Shown: one piece after another, positions 21,550-33,700 of the stretch | Position numbering within the stretch: the stretch's first letter is position 1 | Layout of the letters: every line of letters starts with the position of its first letter | Origin: Bacteroidota bacterium | Lineage (GTDB): Bacteria > Bacteroidota > Bacteroidia > Flavobacteriales_F > PHOS-HE28 | DNA: 55,675 bases | Direction of reading: 5' to 3' | Assembly: GCA_018267055.1 (NCBI GenBank) | Contig: JAFDZF010000166.1 | Span: 1-55,675, forward strand | The notes under the pieces: generated by a model | What the model was told of the DNA's origin: nothing | Seen by the model: the letters and a program-made list of their open reading frames with translations, nothing else | The model's database searches: none | Program-made: the position numbers and the translations under genes

Positions 21550-23748
21550 CTACTTCGATAGCACCTTGAACTCGGTGCGGCGGTTCCGCTGGTGCTGGTC
21601 CTCGGTGCATTTGGTGCACTCGCAGGTCTCCACCGGCTTCGTTTCGCCATAGCCTTTGCTGACGATGCGCTCCTTGGCGATGCCATGCTTGATCACGTAC
21701 TCCACGGCGCTCTTGGCGCGCTTCTGGGAGAGGTCCATGTTGTAGGCGTCCTTGCCGCGGCAGTCGGTGTGGGAGCTCAGCTCGATCTTCACCGTGGGGT
21801 TGTCCTGCAGCGTCTGCACCAGCTTGTCCAGCTCGACGGCGGCATCCGGGCGGATGTTCCACTTCGCCAGGTCGTAGTAGATGTTGTCCAGGCGCACCAC
21901 CTGGTCCACTTCGAGCGGGAAGAGTTTGAAGTCCGTGCGGATGATGGCGTTGTTGCCGCGCCCCTTGGTGGTGATGCGCGCGCTCTGCCGGAAGAAGCCC
22001 TCCTTGTCCACCTTCAGGCGGTAATCGGTCTCGGGCTGGAGCGCGAAGCTGTACTTGCCGTCGGCCGCTGTGGTGACGCTCTCCAGCACGTTGTTGCTCG
22101 CGTCGCAGAGGTCCACCTTCGCTCCGGCGATGGGGGCGAGCGTTTCGCCGTGCATCACGATGCCCTCGGCGCCGTAGTCGTACTTCTCCAGCTGGATGAT
22201 GACATCGTCCAGCGGGTCGGTCTCGGTGTTGAGCGTGATGGTGCCCTGTTTGTAGCCGTTCTTGGTGGCGGTGAGCACGTACTGCTCGCTGTAGGGGGCT
22301 TCGATCACGAAGCGGCCGCCGTCGAGGTACTGGACCTTCGCCCGCTCGATGGGCTCGCCCTTGCCGTTGCGCACGTCGATCAGCGTGCCGTCCACCGCGT
22401 CCTGTGAGCGCTTGTCGAGCACCCTGCCCGTGATGCGCGTGACCGGCGGATGGACCGTGCAACCGTAGATGTCGTCGCTGCCCATGCCGCCCGGGCGGTC
22501 GCTCACGAAGAAGCCGGTGCTGTCGTTGCGCAGGAGGACCAGGCCGCGATCGTCCGAGCTGGTGTTGATGGGGTAGCCGATGTTGAACACCTTGCCCGGT
22601 CCGGCGGCGGTGAGGCGCGTGAAGAAGATGTCATAGCCGCCCAGGCCCGGGTGGCCGGTGCTGCTGAAATAGAGCACGCTGTCGCGGCTCAGGAAGGGGT
22701 ACATCTCATTGCCGGGCGTGTTCACCGGGGCGCCCATGTTCTGCGGCGTGCTCCAGGTATCGCCGCCCGTATGGTCGCAGTACCAGATGTCGGTGCCGCC
22801 CACGCCGCCGGGGCGATCGCTCACGAAATAGAGGCGGCGTCCGTCGGGCGAGATGCAGGGATGGCCGTTGTTGACCTCGGGGTCGTTGTACTGGAACTCC
22901 ACCAGCGAGCCCCATTCCGGCTGGCCGAACTCGCCCGGCACCACGTCGGTGTAGAAGATCCCCAGCTTCAGCTCGCCGCTCTTCGACTTCCGGAGCGAGC
23001 CGTAGAAGAAGTTGTCGCGCGTGAAGTACAGGCGGTGCTTGGTGGAGTCGTAGCTCGCGGTACCATCGTGGTAGCGGCTGTTCACGTCGCGGCGCATCAC
23101 CAGGGCGTCCACCGCATCCTCTCCTTTCAGCTCGGCGGAGTACAGGTTGAGGAAGGGTTGGTCGTCCCACTTGTACACCGAGCGGCCGCCGGCCCCTTCG
23201 CCCCGCGCACTGCTGAAGAGGAGCAGCTCCTCCATGACGGTGACGCCAAGGTCGGCCTCGGGCGAGTTGATCGACAGCTTGCGCACGGGGTTGCGGGTGC
23301 TGTCCTGCTTCAGGCGCTTCACCAGCTCGCCGAGCCGCACATAGGCCTGGGCATCGGCGTCGGCGGGCACCTCCTGCGCGATGCGCTGGTACCAGGTAAG
23401 GGCTTCGTCGTAGCGGCCCATCGAGCGCAGCACCTCGGCATTGTCGCGCATGTCCTGCACGCTGGGCGTGCCCATGCCGATCAGCTTGGTGTAGGTATCG
23501 GTGGCCTTCTGCAGCTCGCCCATGTTGCGGTAGGCGAAGGCGAGCTTGCGGTAGTCGTCGGGCGTGCCGTGGCCGCTGGCGATGATGTCCTCGTAGATCA
23601 CGGACATGCGGCGGTAGTCGAACACCTCGGCATAGCGGTCGGCCATGCGCTCCTTCAGCTTCTGGGCCTGTGCGGCGGGCGCGGCCCCGAGCAGGACGGC
23701 GAGCGCCAGGACGAACGTGCGGGTGGGCCTCATCGGTTCCAGGTGCAT
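21550..23748 (-). CDS. OmpA-family protein with TPR-like, PD40 propeller and carboxypeptidase-regulatory domains (PorE-like)
   Basis: 732 residues. The signal peptide is RPTRTFVLALAVLLGAAPAAQAQ; Met6 (23733) is an alternative start. TPR-like helices span ~30-150 (AEVFDYRRMSVIYEDIIASG; RYDEALTWYQRIAQ). PD40/WD40-like blades span ~200-445 (NGHPCISPDGRRLYFVSDRP; NEMYPFLSRDSVLYFSS). A CarboxypepD_reg-like domain spans ~450-600. The C-terminal OmpA domain (~620-732) has the peptidoglycan-binding signature ELSSHTDCRGKDAYNMDLSQKRAKSAVEYVI. This domain order is that of PorE, a T9SS periplasmic component that links the machine to peptidoglycan. It is the last gene of the adhesin-PorP operon, 4 bp after PorP. 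It could be a substrate-specific PorE paralogue rather than the core one. Confidence 0.9.
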   Translation of the reverse strand: MHLEPMRPTRTFVLALAVLLGAAPAAQAQKLKERMADRYAEVFDYRRMSVIYEDIIASGHGTPDDYRKLAFAYRNMGELQKATDTYTKLIGMGTPSVQDMRDNAEVLRSMGRYDEALTWYQRIAQEVPADADAQAYVRLGELVKRLKQDSTRNPVRKLSINSPEADLGVTVMEELLLFSSARGEGAGGRSVYKWDDQPFLNLYSAELKGEDAVDALVMRRDVNSRYHDGTASYDSTKHRLYFTRDNFFYGSLRKSKSGELKLGIFYTDVVPGEFGQPEWGSLVEFQYNDPEVNNGHPCISPDGRRLYFVSDRPGGVGGTDIWYCDHTGGDTWSTPQNMGAPVNTPGNEMYPFLSRDSVLYFSSTGHPGLGGYDIFFTRLTAAGPGKVFNIGYPINTSSDDRGLVLLRNDSTGFFVSDRPGGMGSDDIYGCTVHPPVTRITGRVLDKRSQDAVDGTLIDVRNGKGEPIERAKVQYLDGGRFVIEAPYSEQYVLTATKNGYKQGTITLNTETDPLDDVIIQLEKYDYGAEGIVMHGETLAPIAGAKVDLCDASNNVLESVTTAADGKYSFALQPETDYRLKVDKEGFFRQSARITTKGRGNNAIIRTDFKLFPLEVDQVVRLDNIYYDLAKWNIRPDAAVELDKLVQTLQDNPTVKIELSSHTDCRGKDAYNMDLSQKRAKSAVEYVIKHGIAKERIVSKGYGETKPVETCECTKCTEDQHQRNRRTEFKVLSK

Positions 23749-23752
23749 GGGA

Positions 23753-24733
23753 TCAGAAGTAGCGCGGTGAACGGATGCCTTTCAGCTTTTTGCCGAACTC
23801 GAAGCCCAGCATGAACTCGTGCGAGCCGCCGCTGTGGTCGCGGAGCGGCGACAGCGGGTAGTCATAGGCGTAGCCCACCGTGAGGTCGTTGGTGATGTAG
23901 TACTGCACCAGGGCGCCCACGGCGTCGGTGTGGCGGTACATGGCCCCCAGCCAGAGCTTCTCGTAGAGCAGGAAGTTGGCGCTGAGGTCGAAGCTCATCG
24001 GCGCGCCTTCCACGGCCTTCACCAGGAAAGTGGGCTTGAACTTGGTGTAGGGGCTGAGGTCGAACACGTAGCCGCCGGAGAGGAAGTAGTGCGCGCGCTG
24101 GCCCGGGTCGCTCACCAGCTTCAGCGAGTCGGTGTCGAAGAAGTCGGTGCGCAGCATCTTCGGCGTGCTCACGCCCAGGTAGAAGCGGTCGCTGTACCAC
24201 ATCATCCCGAAGCCGAACTGCGGGTCCATCTTCTGGCTCACGTTCTGCTGGAAGACCTGGTCGTTGGCCTCGAGCGGATGCAGGCTGGCGAAGTCGCCCT
24301 GGAAGAGGTTCATGCCGCCCTTGATGCCGAAGGCGAGCTTCTGGCCGCGGCCCATGAAGATGCGGTAGGCCACGTCCACCATCAGGCCGTACTGGGTCAC
24401 CGGTCCGTGCTGGTCACGCATCACCGTGCCGCCCAGGCCCAGGCTTTCCAGCAGGAAGGGGCTGTGCACCGTGAGCGTCTGCGTGGTGGGCGCCCCTTCG
24501 AACCCCACCCATTGGTGGCGGCTGAGCGCCTTCAGGCTCACGCGCTCCGCGCTGCCGGCATAGGCGGGGTTGATCGCCAGCAGGTTGAACATGTACTGGG
24601 TGAACTGCGGGTCCTGCTGGGCCCTGGCCTCCTGGCGGACCAGCAGGACGGCGAGCAGCAGGGCGAGCGTCGCGCCCTTCCAGCGGAAAGCGGTGCGGGC
24701 CATCGGCATCGGATGTTTCGTGGAAGCGTTCAT
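23753..24733 (-). CDS. PorP/SprF-family type IX secretion membrane protein
   Basis: A 326-residue outer-membrane beta-barrel with the signal segment ATLALLLAVLLVRQEARAQ. The family signature is immediate: QQDPQFTQYMFNLLAINPAYAGS, then LSRHQWVGFEGAPTTQTLTVHSP, and the C-terminal HEFMLGFEFGKKLKGIRSPRYF. PorP/SprF proteins are the outer-membrane partners needed to secrete or anchor gliding-type (type B CTD) adhesins, and SprF is specific for SprB in Flavobacterium. It starts 2 bp after the giant adhesin stop codon, so it is coupled to it. The adhesin is the likely cognate cargo. Confidence 0.95.
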   Translation of the reverse strand: MNASTKHPMPMARTAFRWKGATLALLLAVLLVRQEARAQQDPQFTQYMFNLLAINPAYAGSAERVSLKALSRHQWVGFEGAPTTQTLTVHSPFLLESLGLGGTVMRDQHGPVTQYGLMVDVAYRIFMGRGQKLAFGIKGGMNLFQGDFASLHPLEANDQVFQQNVSQKMDPQFGFGMMWYSDRFYLGVSTPKMLRTDFFDTDSLKLVSDPGQRAHYFLSGGYVFDLSPYTKFKPTFLVKAVEGAPMSFDLSANFLLYEKLWLGAMYRHTDAVGALVQYYITNDLTVGYAYDYPLSPLRDHSGGSHEFMLGFEFGKKLKGIRSPRYF

Positions 24734-24735
24734 GG

Positions 24736-27700
24736 TCAGCGGCGCAGATAGATGTAACCCGTGATGACCTCCTTGTCATTGCCCGGATCGAGGATGAAGT
24801 AGTAGGTGCTCTCGGGCAGGTCCTCGCCCCAGTTCATGCTCCCCTCGCTGCGGCCGTCCCAGTTGTTGGTGTAGGGGCTGCGGTCGAGGACCTTGCTGCC
24901 CCAGCGGTTGAACACCTGGAGCGTATTGTCCGGGTAGTACTCCAGCCCGCGGATCACATAGGTGTCGTTCACCCCGTCCCGGTTGGGCGAGAAGGCGTCG
25001 GGCACCACCAGCGTGCTGCAGTCGATCAGCATGACCACCACGCTGTCGCCGGTGCTGCCGCAGGCGCCGTTGTTGATCGTCCACACGAACACGTTGTCGC
25101 CGGGGCGCAGGCCCGTGATGGAGCTCGTCGCCGATCCCGGCGAGGTGATGTCGCCGGAGCCGGACAGCAGGCTCCATACGCCGCTGGCCGTGCTCGTGGC
25201 CGGTACCGCGTGCATCTGCGTGCTGGTGGTGTCCTGGCAGTAGTCCTGGTCCGGGCCACCGTCCGCCGGCGGCACGTTGGCGTCGAACACCGACACCGCC
25301 ACCTCATCGCTGGAAGTGCCGCAGACCCCGTTGTCGATCGTCCACACGAACACGCTCGTGCCGAAGCCCACACCGGTGATCACCGTGTTGCGGTCCGTCG
25401 GGTCCGCGATGGTGCCGCTGCCGCTGGCCACGGTCCACAGGCCCGTGGCGGGGGACGCCACCTCGTTCGCGAACATGTCCACGCTCGTCGCACCCGGCTC
25501 GCACAGCTGCTGGTCCGGACCCGCGTCGGCGGGCTGCTGGGTGTTGCCGTAGATCGTCACCTGCACGGTGTCGCTCAGGGCCGTCGGGCAGGGGCCGTTA
25601 TCGATCGTCCATACGAGCACCGTCTCCCCGGGCGTCAGGCCCGTAAGGGTCGCGGTGGGCGAGCTCGGGTCCGAAAGGGTGCCCGGGCCGCTGAGGATGC
25701 TCCACGAGCCGGTGGCCGGGGCTTCCACGCCCGAGGCCGCCAGAATGGCGCTCGTCGCACCGCACAGCGCCTGGTCCGGGCCCGCGTCGGGCGGTGCCAG
25801 CGTGCCGTCGAAGACCACGATCGTCACGTCATCGCTCGTGGTGCCGCAGGGGCCGTTGTCGATCGTCCAACGGAACACGTTGATGCCGGCGCCCAGGCCC
25901 GTCACCGCCGAGGTGGGGTCGTTCGGCGCGGTCACCGCACCCGGACCCGTGATCACGCTCCAGGAGGCCGTGGCGGGGAACTCGGGCGCATTGGCCGAGA
26001 GCGTGGTGGAGGTCTCCGAACAGAGCTCCTTGTCCAGGCCGGCATCCGCATCGGGCGCATCGTCGTTGTAGATCAGGATGTGCAGCGTGTCCGTCGTAGT
26101 GCCGCATGCCCCGTTGTCGATCGTCCACACGAACACATTGTCGCCCACGGCAATGCTGCTGACCGCCGTGGCGGGGTCGTTCGGTGAGGCGATGGTGGCG
26201 GTGCCGCTGATGAGCGTCCAGGTGCCTTCACCGGGGAAGGTCGCGCTGTTGGCCGCCAGGGTAGTGCTGGTGTTCGGCGTGCAGAACGCCTGGTCCTCAC
26301 CGGCCGCAGCGGGCGGCGCACCGGCATCGAAGACCGAGACGACCACGGTATCGCGCGAGGGCGGTCCGAAGCCGCAATCACCGTAGTACACCAGCCATTC
26401 GAAGACGTTCTCGCCGATCGTCAGGCCGGTGATCGCCGTGGCGGGATCATGGATGTCCGCGATGGTGCCCGTGCCGCTCACCAACGTCCAGGTGCCATAG
26501 CCTGGGAAATCGGGGATGCTGCCCGCCATCGTCGTGTTGTCGTCCGGTGTACAGAGCTCCTGGTCCGGTCCGGCATTGGCCGGCAGGCCGAAGGGGTTGT
26601 ACACCGTGACCAGCACCGTATCGGTCAATAGGCCGTTGTTGGGGCAGGGGCCGTTGTCCAGCGTCCAGACCAGGGTGGTGATGCCCACGGTGAGGCCGGT
26701 GAGGCCCGAAGTGGGCGAGCCCGGATCGGTGATGACGCCCGAGCCGCTGAGGATGCTCCACGAGCCGGTGGCCGGCAGCTGCGGCACTTCCGCATGCAGC
26801 TGCGTGGTCGACAGCGGGGCGCAGATCTCGATGTCCTCCCCGGCGTTCGCCGCGTGCGTGCTGTCGCTGAACAGCGTCACGGTGATGGTGTCGGTGGTGA
26901 TGGCGTTCGGGCAGGGGCCGTTGTCCATCGTCCACACGAAGGTGTTCGCGCCGATCGCGAGGCCCACCACCTTGGTCAGCGGATCGTGCACGTCCACGAA
27001 CAGGCCCGCGCCGTCGATCACGCTCCAGGTGCCCTGGGCGGGGAAGATCGGCGCGTTGCCGGCCAGGAGGGTCGAATCCTGCGGCACGCAGTACTCCTGG
27101 TCCGCACCGGCGTTGGCGGCCGGGTTGTTCGCATCGAAGATGAAGATGCTCACGTTGTCGTGGCTGATGCCGCAGACGCCGTTGTCGATGGTCCACGTCA
27201 GGATGTTCTCACCCACGGTGAGGCCCGTGACGTCCGTGCCGGGATCGTTCGGGTCCGTGAAGCTGCCGGTGCCCTGCGCCACCGTCCACACACCGATAGC
27301 CGCGCCGGTGGTCGCGTTGCCGGCGAGCGTGGTGCTGCTGACGGGCGTGCAGAAGGATTGGTCCGCACCGGCCGCGGCGGGCGGCGCGTTCAGGTCGAAG
27401 AGGAAGATGCTCACCTGGTCCGTGGTGATGCCCGCACCGCAGGGACCATTGTCCACCGTCCATTCGAAGATGTTCTCCCCGATGCCGAGGCCGGTCACCG
27501 TTGAGGCCGGGTCGCTCGGGTCCGTGATGGTACCCTGTCCGCTCACCAGCGTCCACGTGCCCGTGGCGGGGAAGACGATCGGGCTGCCCGCCAGGGTGGC
27601 GCCCGTGAGCGGCGTGCACACCTGCTGGTCGTTGCCGGCGTCGGCCGTCGGCAGGGTGCCGTCGAACACGAAGATGCTCACCTCATCGGTCGTCAGCGGG

Positions 27701-30700
27701 TCCGCGCACGGGCCGTTCGACACCGACCACCGGAACACGTTCGCCCCGATGGAGAGGCCGCTCACCGCGCTGTTCGGGTCGTTCGCATCGGCGATGACGC
27801 CGGTACCGCTCACCAGGGTCCAGGTGCCCACCGCGGGTGCGATGATGGCGCTGCCGGCCAGCGTGGTGGACGTGGTCGGCGTGCAGAGCTCCTGGTCGGG
27901 GCCCGCGTTCGCCAGCGGGTTCGCGCCGTCGAAGAGGGTGATGGTGACCTCATCGAAGGACGTTCCGCTCTCACAGGGGCCATTGTCCACCGTCCAACGC
28001 AGGATGTTCACGCCCACACCGAGGTTGCTCACCGTGGTCAGCGGGTCGTTCGCATTGGCGAAGGTGCCCGCCCCTTGCACCACGGTCCAGGTGCCCACCG
28101 CGGGGCTGATCACGCTGCTGCCGGCGAGCACATGGCTCGTCGTCGGGGTGCAGAGCTCCACGTCGGGACCGGCCGCCGCCACCGGGTTGCTGCGATCGAA
28201 CACCCGGATGCGCACGGTGTCGGTGGTGAGCGCATCGGCACAGGGGCCGTTGCTCACGGTCCATACGAGGAGGTGGGTGCCCACCGGCAGGTCGCTGATC
28301 GTGGTGGCGGGGTTCGCGGGGTCCACGATGGTCGCCGAGCCGCTGGCCACGCTCCACGTCCCGGTGGCCGGGAAGATCACGTTGCTGCCGGCCATCACCG
28401 CGGTGCTCGCAGGCGTGCAGAGGTCCTGGTCGGGACCCGCCACGGCCACTGGGTTGTTCGCGTCGAAGAGGAAGATGGTCACCTCATCGCTGGTGGTGCC
28501 GCCCACGCAGAGGCCGTTGCTCACCGTCCAGCGGAACACGTTCGCGCCCACGCTCAGGCCGGTGACGCCGGAGGTCGGTGAGCCCGGCGTGGTGATCGTG
28601 CCCGTACCGCTCACCAGCGTCCACGTGCCCGTCGCCGGGAAGGTCACCGCACTGCCGGCCAGCGTCGTCGCCGTGGTCGGCGTGCAGAGCTGCTGGTCCG
28701 GGCCTGCGTTCGCGTTCGGGTTGTTCGCGTCGAAGAGGAAGATGCTCACCAGGTCGCTGGTGACGCCGTTCGCGCAAGGACCATTGTTCACCGTCCAGCG
28801 GAAGATGTTCTCGCCCACGGAGAGGCCGCTCACCGTGGTGGCCGGGTCGGCCGCGTTGGTGAAGGTGCCCGTGCCCTGTACCAGCGTCCAGGTCCCGGTC
28901 GCCGGGAAGGTGGGCGTGTTGCCGGCCAGCGTCGCGGTCACCGTCGGCGTGCACAGGCTCTGGTCGGGGCCCGCGTTCGCATTCGGGTTGTTCGCGTCGA
29001 AGACGAAGATGCTCACGCGGTCCGTCGTCACCGGGTTCGCGCAGGGGCCGTTGTTCACCGTCCACTCGAAGATGTTCTCACCCACGGAGAGGCCCGAGAC
29101 CGTGCTGGTCGGGCTGCCGGCATTGGCGATGGTGCCCGTGCCCTGCACCAGCGTCCAGGTCCCGGTGGCGGGGAAGGTCAGCGGGCTGCCGGCCAGCGTC
29201 GTCGCCGTGGTCGGCGTGCAGAGCTGCTGGTCCGGACCCGCGTTCGCCGGCGGGTTGTTCGCGTCGAAGACGAAGATGGACACCAGGTCGTTCGGCGGGT
29301 TCAGCGGGCAGGGGCCGTTGCTGAGGGACCAGCGGAACACGTTCTCACCGATGGCCAGGCCCGTCACCGTGGTGGTGGCGCTGTTCGCGTTGGTGATGGT
29401 GCCCGCACCGCTCACCAGCGTCCACGTGCCCATCGCCGGGAAAGCGGGCGCGTTGGCGGCCATGGTCGCTGTGTTCGTCGGGGTGCAGAGGCGCTGGTCC
29501 GGACCGGCGTTGGAGCCGCTCACGGTCTGGTCGAACACCGTCACGCTCACTTCATCGCTGGTGGTGGCGTTCGCACAGGGGCCATTGCTCACCGTCCAGC
29601 GGAAGGTGTTCACGCCGATGCTGAGGCCGGTGATCGTGGTGGTCGGCGAGCCCGGGGTCGTGATGGTGCCCGTACCGCTCACCAGCGTCCACGTGCCGGT
29701 GGCCGGGAAGATCAGGGAGCTCCCGGCCATGGTGGCCGTGGTGGTCGGCGTGCAGAGCTGCTGGTCCTGCCCGGCGTCCGCGTTCGGGTTGGCCGCATTG
29801 AAGACCAGGATGGTCACCTGGTCCGTGGTGGTGCCGCAGGATCCGTTGTTGATGGTCCAGGCGAAGGTGTTCGTGCCTACGCTGAGGCCGTTCACCACCG
29901 TGTTCGCCGCGTTGGCGTTCACGAAGGTGCCCGTGCCGGCGATCACGGTCCATGTGCCCACCGCCGGGGCCACGGCCGCATTGCCCGCCAGCGTGGCCGA
30001 GGTCGTAGGCGTGCAGAGCTGCTGATCGGGACCCGCGTTCGAGGCCTGGGCGCTGCCGCTGAAGAGGACGATGGTCACGTCATCGGAGGTCGTGCCGTTC
30101 GGGCAGGGACCGTTGTCCACCGTCCAGCGGAACACGTTGTTGCCGATGCCCAGGCCGGTCACTTGCGTGTTGGGGCTGTTCGGCGAAACGATGTTGCCGG
30201 TCCCGCTGATCAGCGTCCAGGTGCCCACCGCGGGCGCGATCACGCTGCTGCCCGCCAGTGTGGCGCTGGTGGTGGGCGTGCAGAGGTCCTGGTCGGGACC
30301 TGCCGCTGCGATGGGGTTGGCATCGTCATACACCGTGATGCTCACCTGGTCGGTGCTGGTGCCGCAGGCGCCGTTGTTCACCGACCACGCCAGGATGTTC
30401 ACGCCCACACCGAGGTTGTTCACCGTGCTGGTGGGGCTGTTCGCGTTCCCGAAGGTGGCCGTGCCCTGCACCACGCTCCAGGAGCCCGTGGCCGGCAGGG
30501 TCACCGCGTTCGCAGCGAGGGTCGTGCTGTTCGCGTTATCGCAGAGCTGCTGATCGGGGCCCGCGTTCGAGGCCTGGGCGCTGCCGTTGAACAGCGAGAT
30601 CGTCACCTGGTCCGTGGTGGGGATGCCGCAGGGACCATTGTCCACCCGCCACTGGAACACGTTGTTGCCGAGGGACAGTCCGCTCACGGTGGTGGTGGGC

Positions 30701-33700
30701 GAGCTCGCATTGGCGAACGTGCCCGTCCCGCTGATCACCGTCCACTGCCCCGTGGCCGGAGCGATGACGGCGCTGCCCGCCAGCGACGTGCTGGTGATCG
30801 GCGTGCACAGGCTCTGGTCGGGACCCGCGTTGGCCAGGGGCATCGAGGCATCGTACACGCGCACCGTCACGTTCGCGCTGTTGCCGGGGAACGTGCAGGG
30901 ACCGTTGGTGATCGTCCAGCGGAACACGTTCACGCCCACGTTCAGCCCGGTGATGCCGGTGGTGGGGCTGTTGGGGCTGGTGATCGTACCCGAGCCGCTC
31001 ACCAGCGTCCACGTGCCCGTCGCGGGGAACACCGGCGTGGATCCCGTGAGGGTGACGCTGTTCGGCACGGTGGGCACGCAGATGTTCTGGTCGGGGCCGA
31101 CGGTGACCGCCGGATGCGTGTTGGAGAAGACGAAGAGCGAGACCAGGTCATTGGTGTTGCCGTTGGCGCAGGGGCCGTTCAGCACGGTCCAGCGGAACAC
31201 GTTCTCGCCCACGGCCAGGCCCGTGATGGTGGTGGTGGGGCTGTTGGGGTTCGTGATGGTGCCCGCACCGCTCACCAGCGTCCACGTGCCCGTCGCCGGT
31301 GCGATGATGCTGCTCCCGGCCATCGTCGCGCTCGGCGCGTTGGAACAGAGCTGCTGGTCCGGACCGGCGTTCGCCACCGGGTTGCTGGCGTTGAACACGC
31401 GGATGCGCACGTCGTCCGTCGTGAGGCCGCCCGCGCAAGGTCCGTTGCTCACCGACCAGCGGAAGATGTTGTCACCGACCCCCAGGCCGGTCACCTGCGA
31501 GGTGGGGCTATTGGGCGATACGATGGTGCCGGTGCCGCTCACCAGCGTCCACGTGCCCGTCGCCGGTGCGATGATGCTGCTCCCGGCGAGCGCCGTGCTC
31601 GTGTTCGGCGTGCACAGGTCCTGGTCGGGACCGGCATTCGCCACCGGGTTCGCCGCATTGAACACCACGATGGACACCTGGTCCGAGGTGATGGGGTTCG
31701 CGCAGGGACCATTGTTCACCGTCCACTGGAACACGTTCGTGCCCACGGCCAGGCCGGTCACCGTGCTGGTGGGGCTGCCGGGGGTGGTGATGGTGCCCGA
31801 GCCGCTCACCAGCGTCCATTGGCCGGTGGCCGGGAACGTCGGGGCGTTGCCGGCGAGCGTGGCGGAGCTCGTGGGGGTGCAAAGCTGCTGATCGGGACCC
31901 GCGTTCGCCGCAGGGGCCGTGGCGCTGTAGACGAAGATGGAGACCACGTCGCTCGGCGGGTTCAGCGGGCAGGGGCCGTTGCTCACCGACCAGCGGAACA
32001 CGTTCTCGCCCACGGCCAGGCCCGTGATAGTGGTGGTGGCGCTGTTGGGATTGGTGATCGTACCCGAGCCGCTCACCAGCGTCCACGTGCCCACCGCGGG
32101 CGCCGTCGTCGCGCTGCCGGCCATGGTGGCCGTGGTGGTGGGCGTGCAGAGCGATTGGTCCGGTCCGGCGTTCGACCCGCTGATCGTGGGATCGAACGAG
32201 GTGATGCTCACCTGGTCGCTCGTCACGCCGTTCGCGCACGGACCGTTGTTCACCGTCCATTGGAACACGTTGATGCCGATGCCCAGGCCGGTCACCGTGC
32301 TGGTGGGGCTGTTCGGGTTGGTGATCGTACCCGAACCGCTCACCAGCGTCCATACCCCCGTCGCGGGGAAGACGGGCGTGCTGCCGGCGAGCGTGGCATT
32401 GCTCGGGCTGCACACCTGCTGGTCGGGACCGGCGTCGGCGCTCGGGCTGGCGGCCGAGAACACGGTCACCGTCACCTGGTCCGACGTGATCGGGTTCGTG
32501 CAGGGACCGTTGTTCACCGTCCACTGGAACACGTGCACGCCCACAGGCAGACCGGTGATGGTGGTGGTGGGGCTGCCCGGAGTGGTGATTGTGCCTGCGC
32601 CGCTCACCAGCGTCCATTGGCCGGTGGCGGGACCGACCAGTGCGTTGCCGTTCATCGTCACGCTGCTCGCCGGCGTGCAGATGGCGATGTCGGGGCCCGC
32701 GTTCGCAGCGCCTTGGAGGTTGCTGAACACGGTGATGATCACCTCGTCCTGGGTCGGAGCGCCGCAGGGGCCGTTGTCGATCGTCCAGCGGAAGCGGTTC
32801 GCGCCGAGGCCCAGGCCCGTGACGCCCGACGTGGGCGAGTTCGGCGTGGTGATCGTGCCCGTTCCGCTCACCAGCGTCCACGTGCCCGTCGCGGGTGCGG
32901 CGGCCGTGTTGCCCGCCAGCGTCGCGGTGGTCGTGGGGAGGCACTTGGTCTGGTCAGGGCCCGCGTTCGCAGCGGCCTGCGCAGGGTCGTAGCGCGTGAT
33001 GGTCACGTCATCGGACCGCGTGCCGCAGGTCTGGTAGTTCACCGTCCAGCGGAACACGTTCGCGCCCAGCCCCAGGCCGGTCACCGTGCTGGTCGGGCTG
33101 CCCGGCGTGGTGATCGTTCCAGCGCCGCTCACCAGCGTCCACGTGCCTTGCAGGCCGGCATAGGGAAGCACGCCCGCCAGCGTCGCCGAGGTGGCGCAGA
33201 CGCTCTGGTCCGGCCCGGCGTCCGCATTGGTCGCCGGCGGTGTCACGGTGATCGAATAGCCGAAGTCGTTCGAGGAGGTGAGCGGGCAGCCGTTGTCCGC
33301 CACGTGCACGGTGAACACGTTGTTGCCGATGTTGGCCACCGTGGGCGTCCAGGTGAAGGTGCCGGTGGGGAACGGCGAGCCGGCCGTGGTGAAGGTCGCG
33401 CCGGGGATGCCGCCGTTCCAGGTCATCGTCACGATCTGGCCGGCGTTCGGGTCGCTGGAGTTGATGGTGAACGATACGGGCGTGCCCGCGCACACCTGCG
33501 TGGAATAGGTGTTCGTGCCATTGATGCCCGTGGCGGTCGGCGAGCTGTTGCCCGAACAGGCCCGGATCACGAACTGGATGTCGCGCGTCACCTCGCCCAC
33601 GAGCACGCCGTTGCGGTATTCGCGCACGCGGTAGGTCACCACCGCCACCTGCTGCACGCTCGGGGTCACCGTCATGGTGCCCGTAATGGGGTCGAGCGTC

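Noticed and set aside
25030-33235. CRISPR-like or non-coding tandem repeat array
   Set aside because: Units are ~265 bp, contiguous without spacers, and coding throughout.
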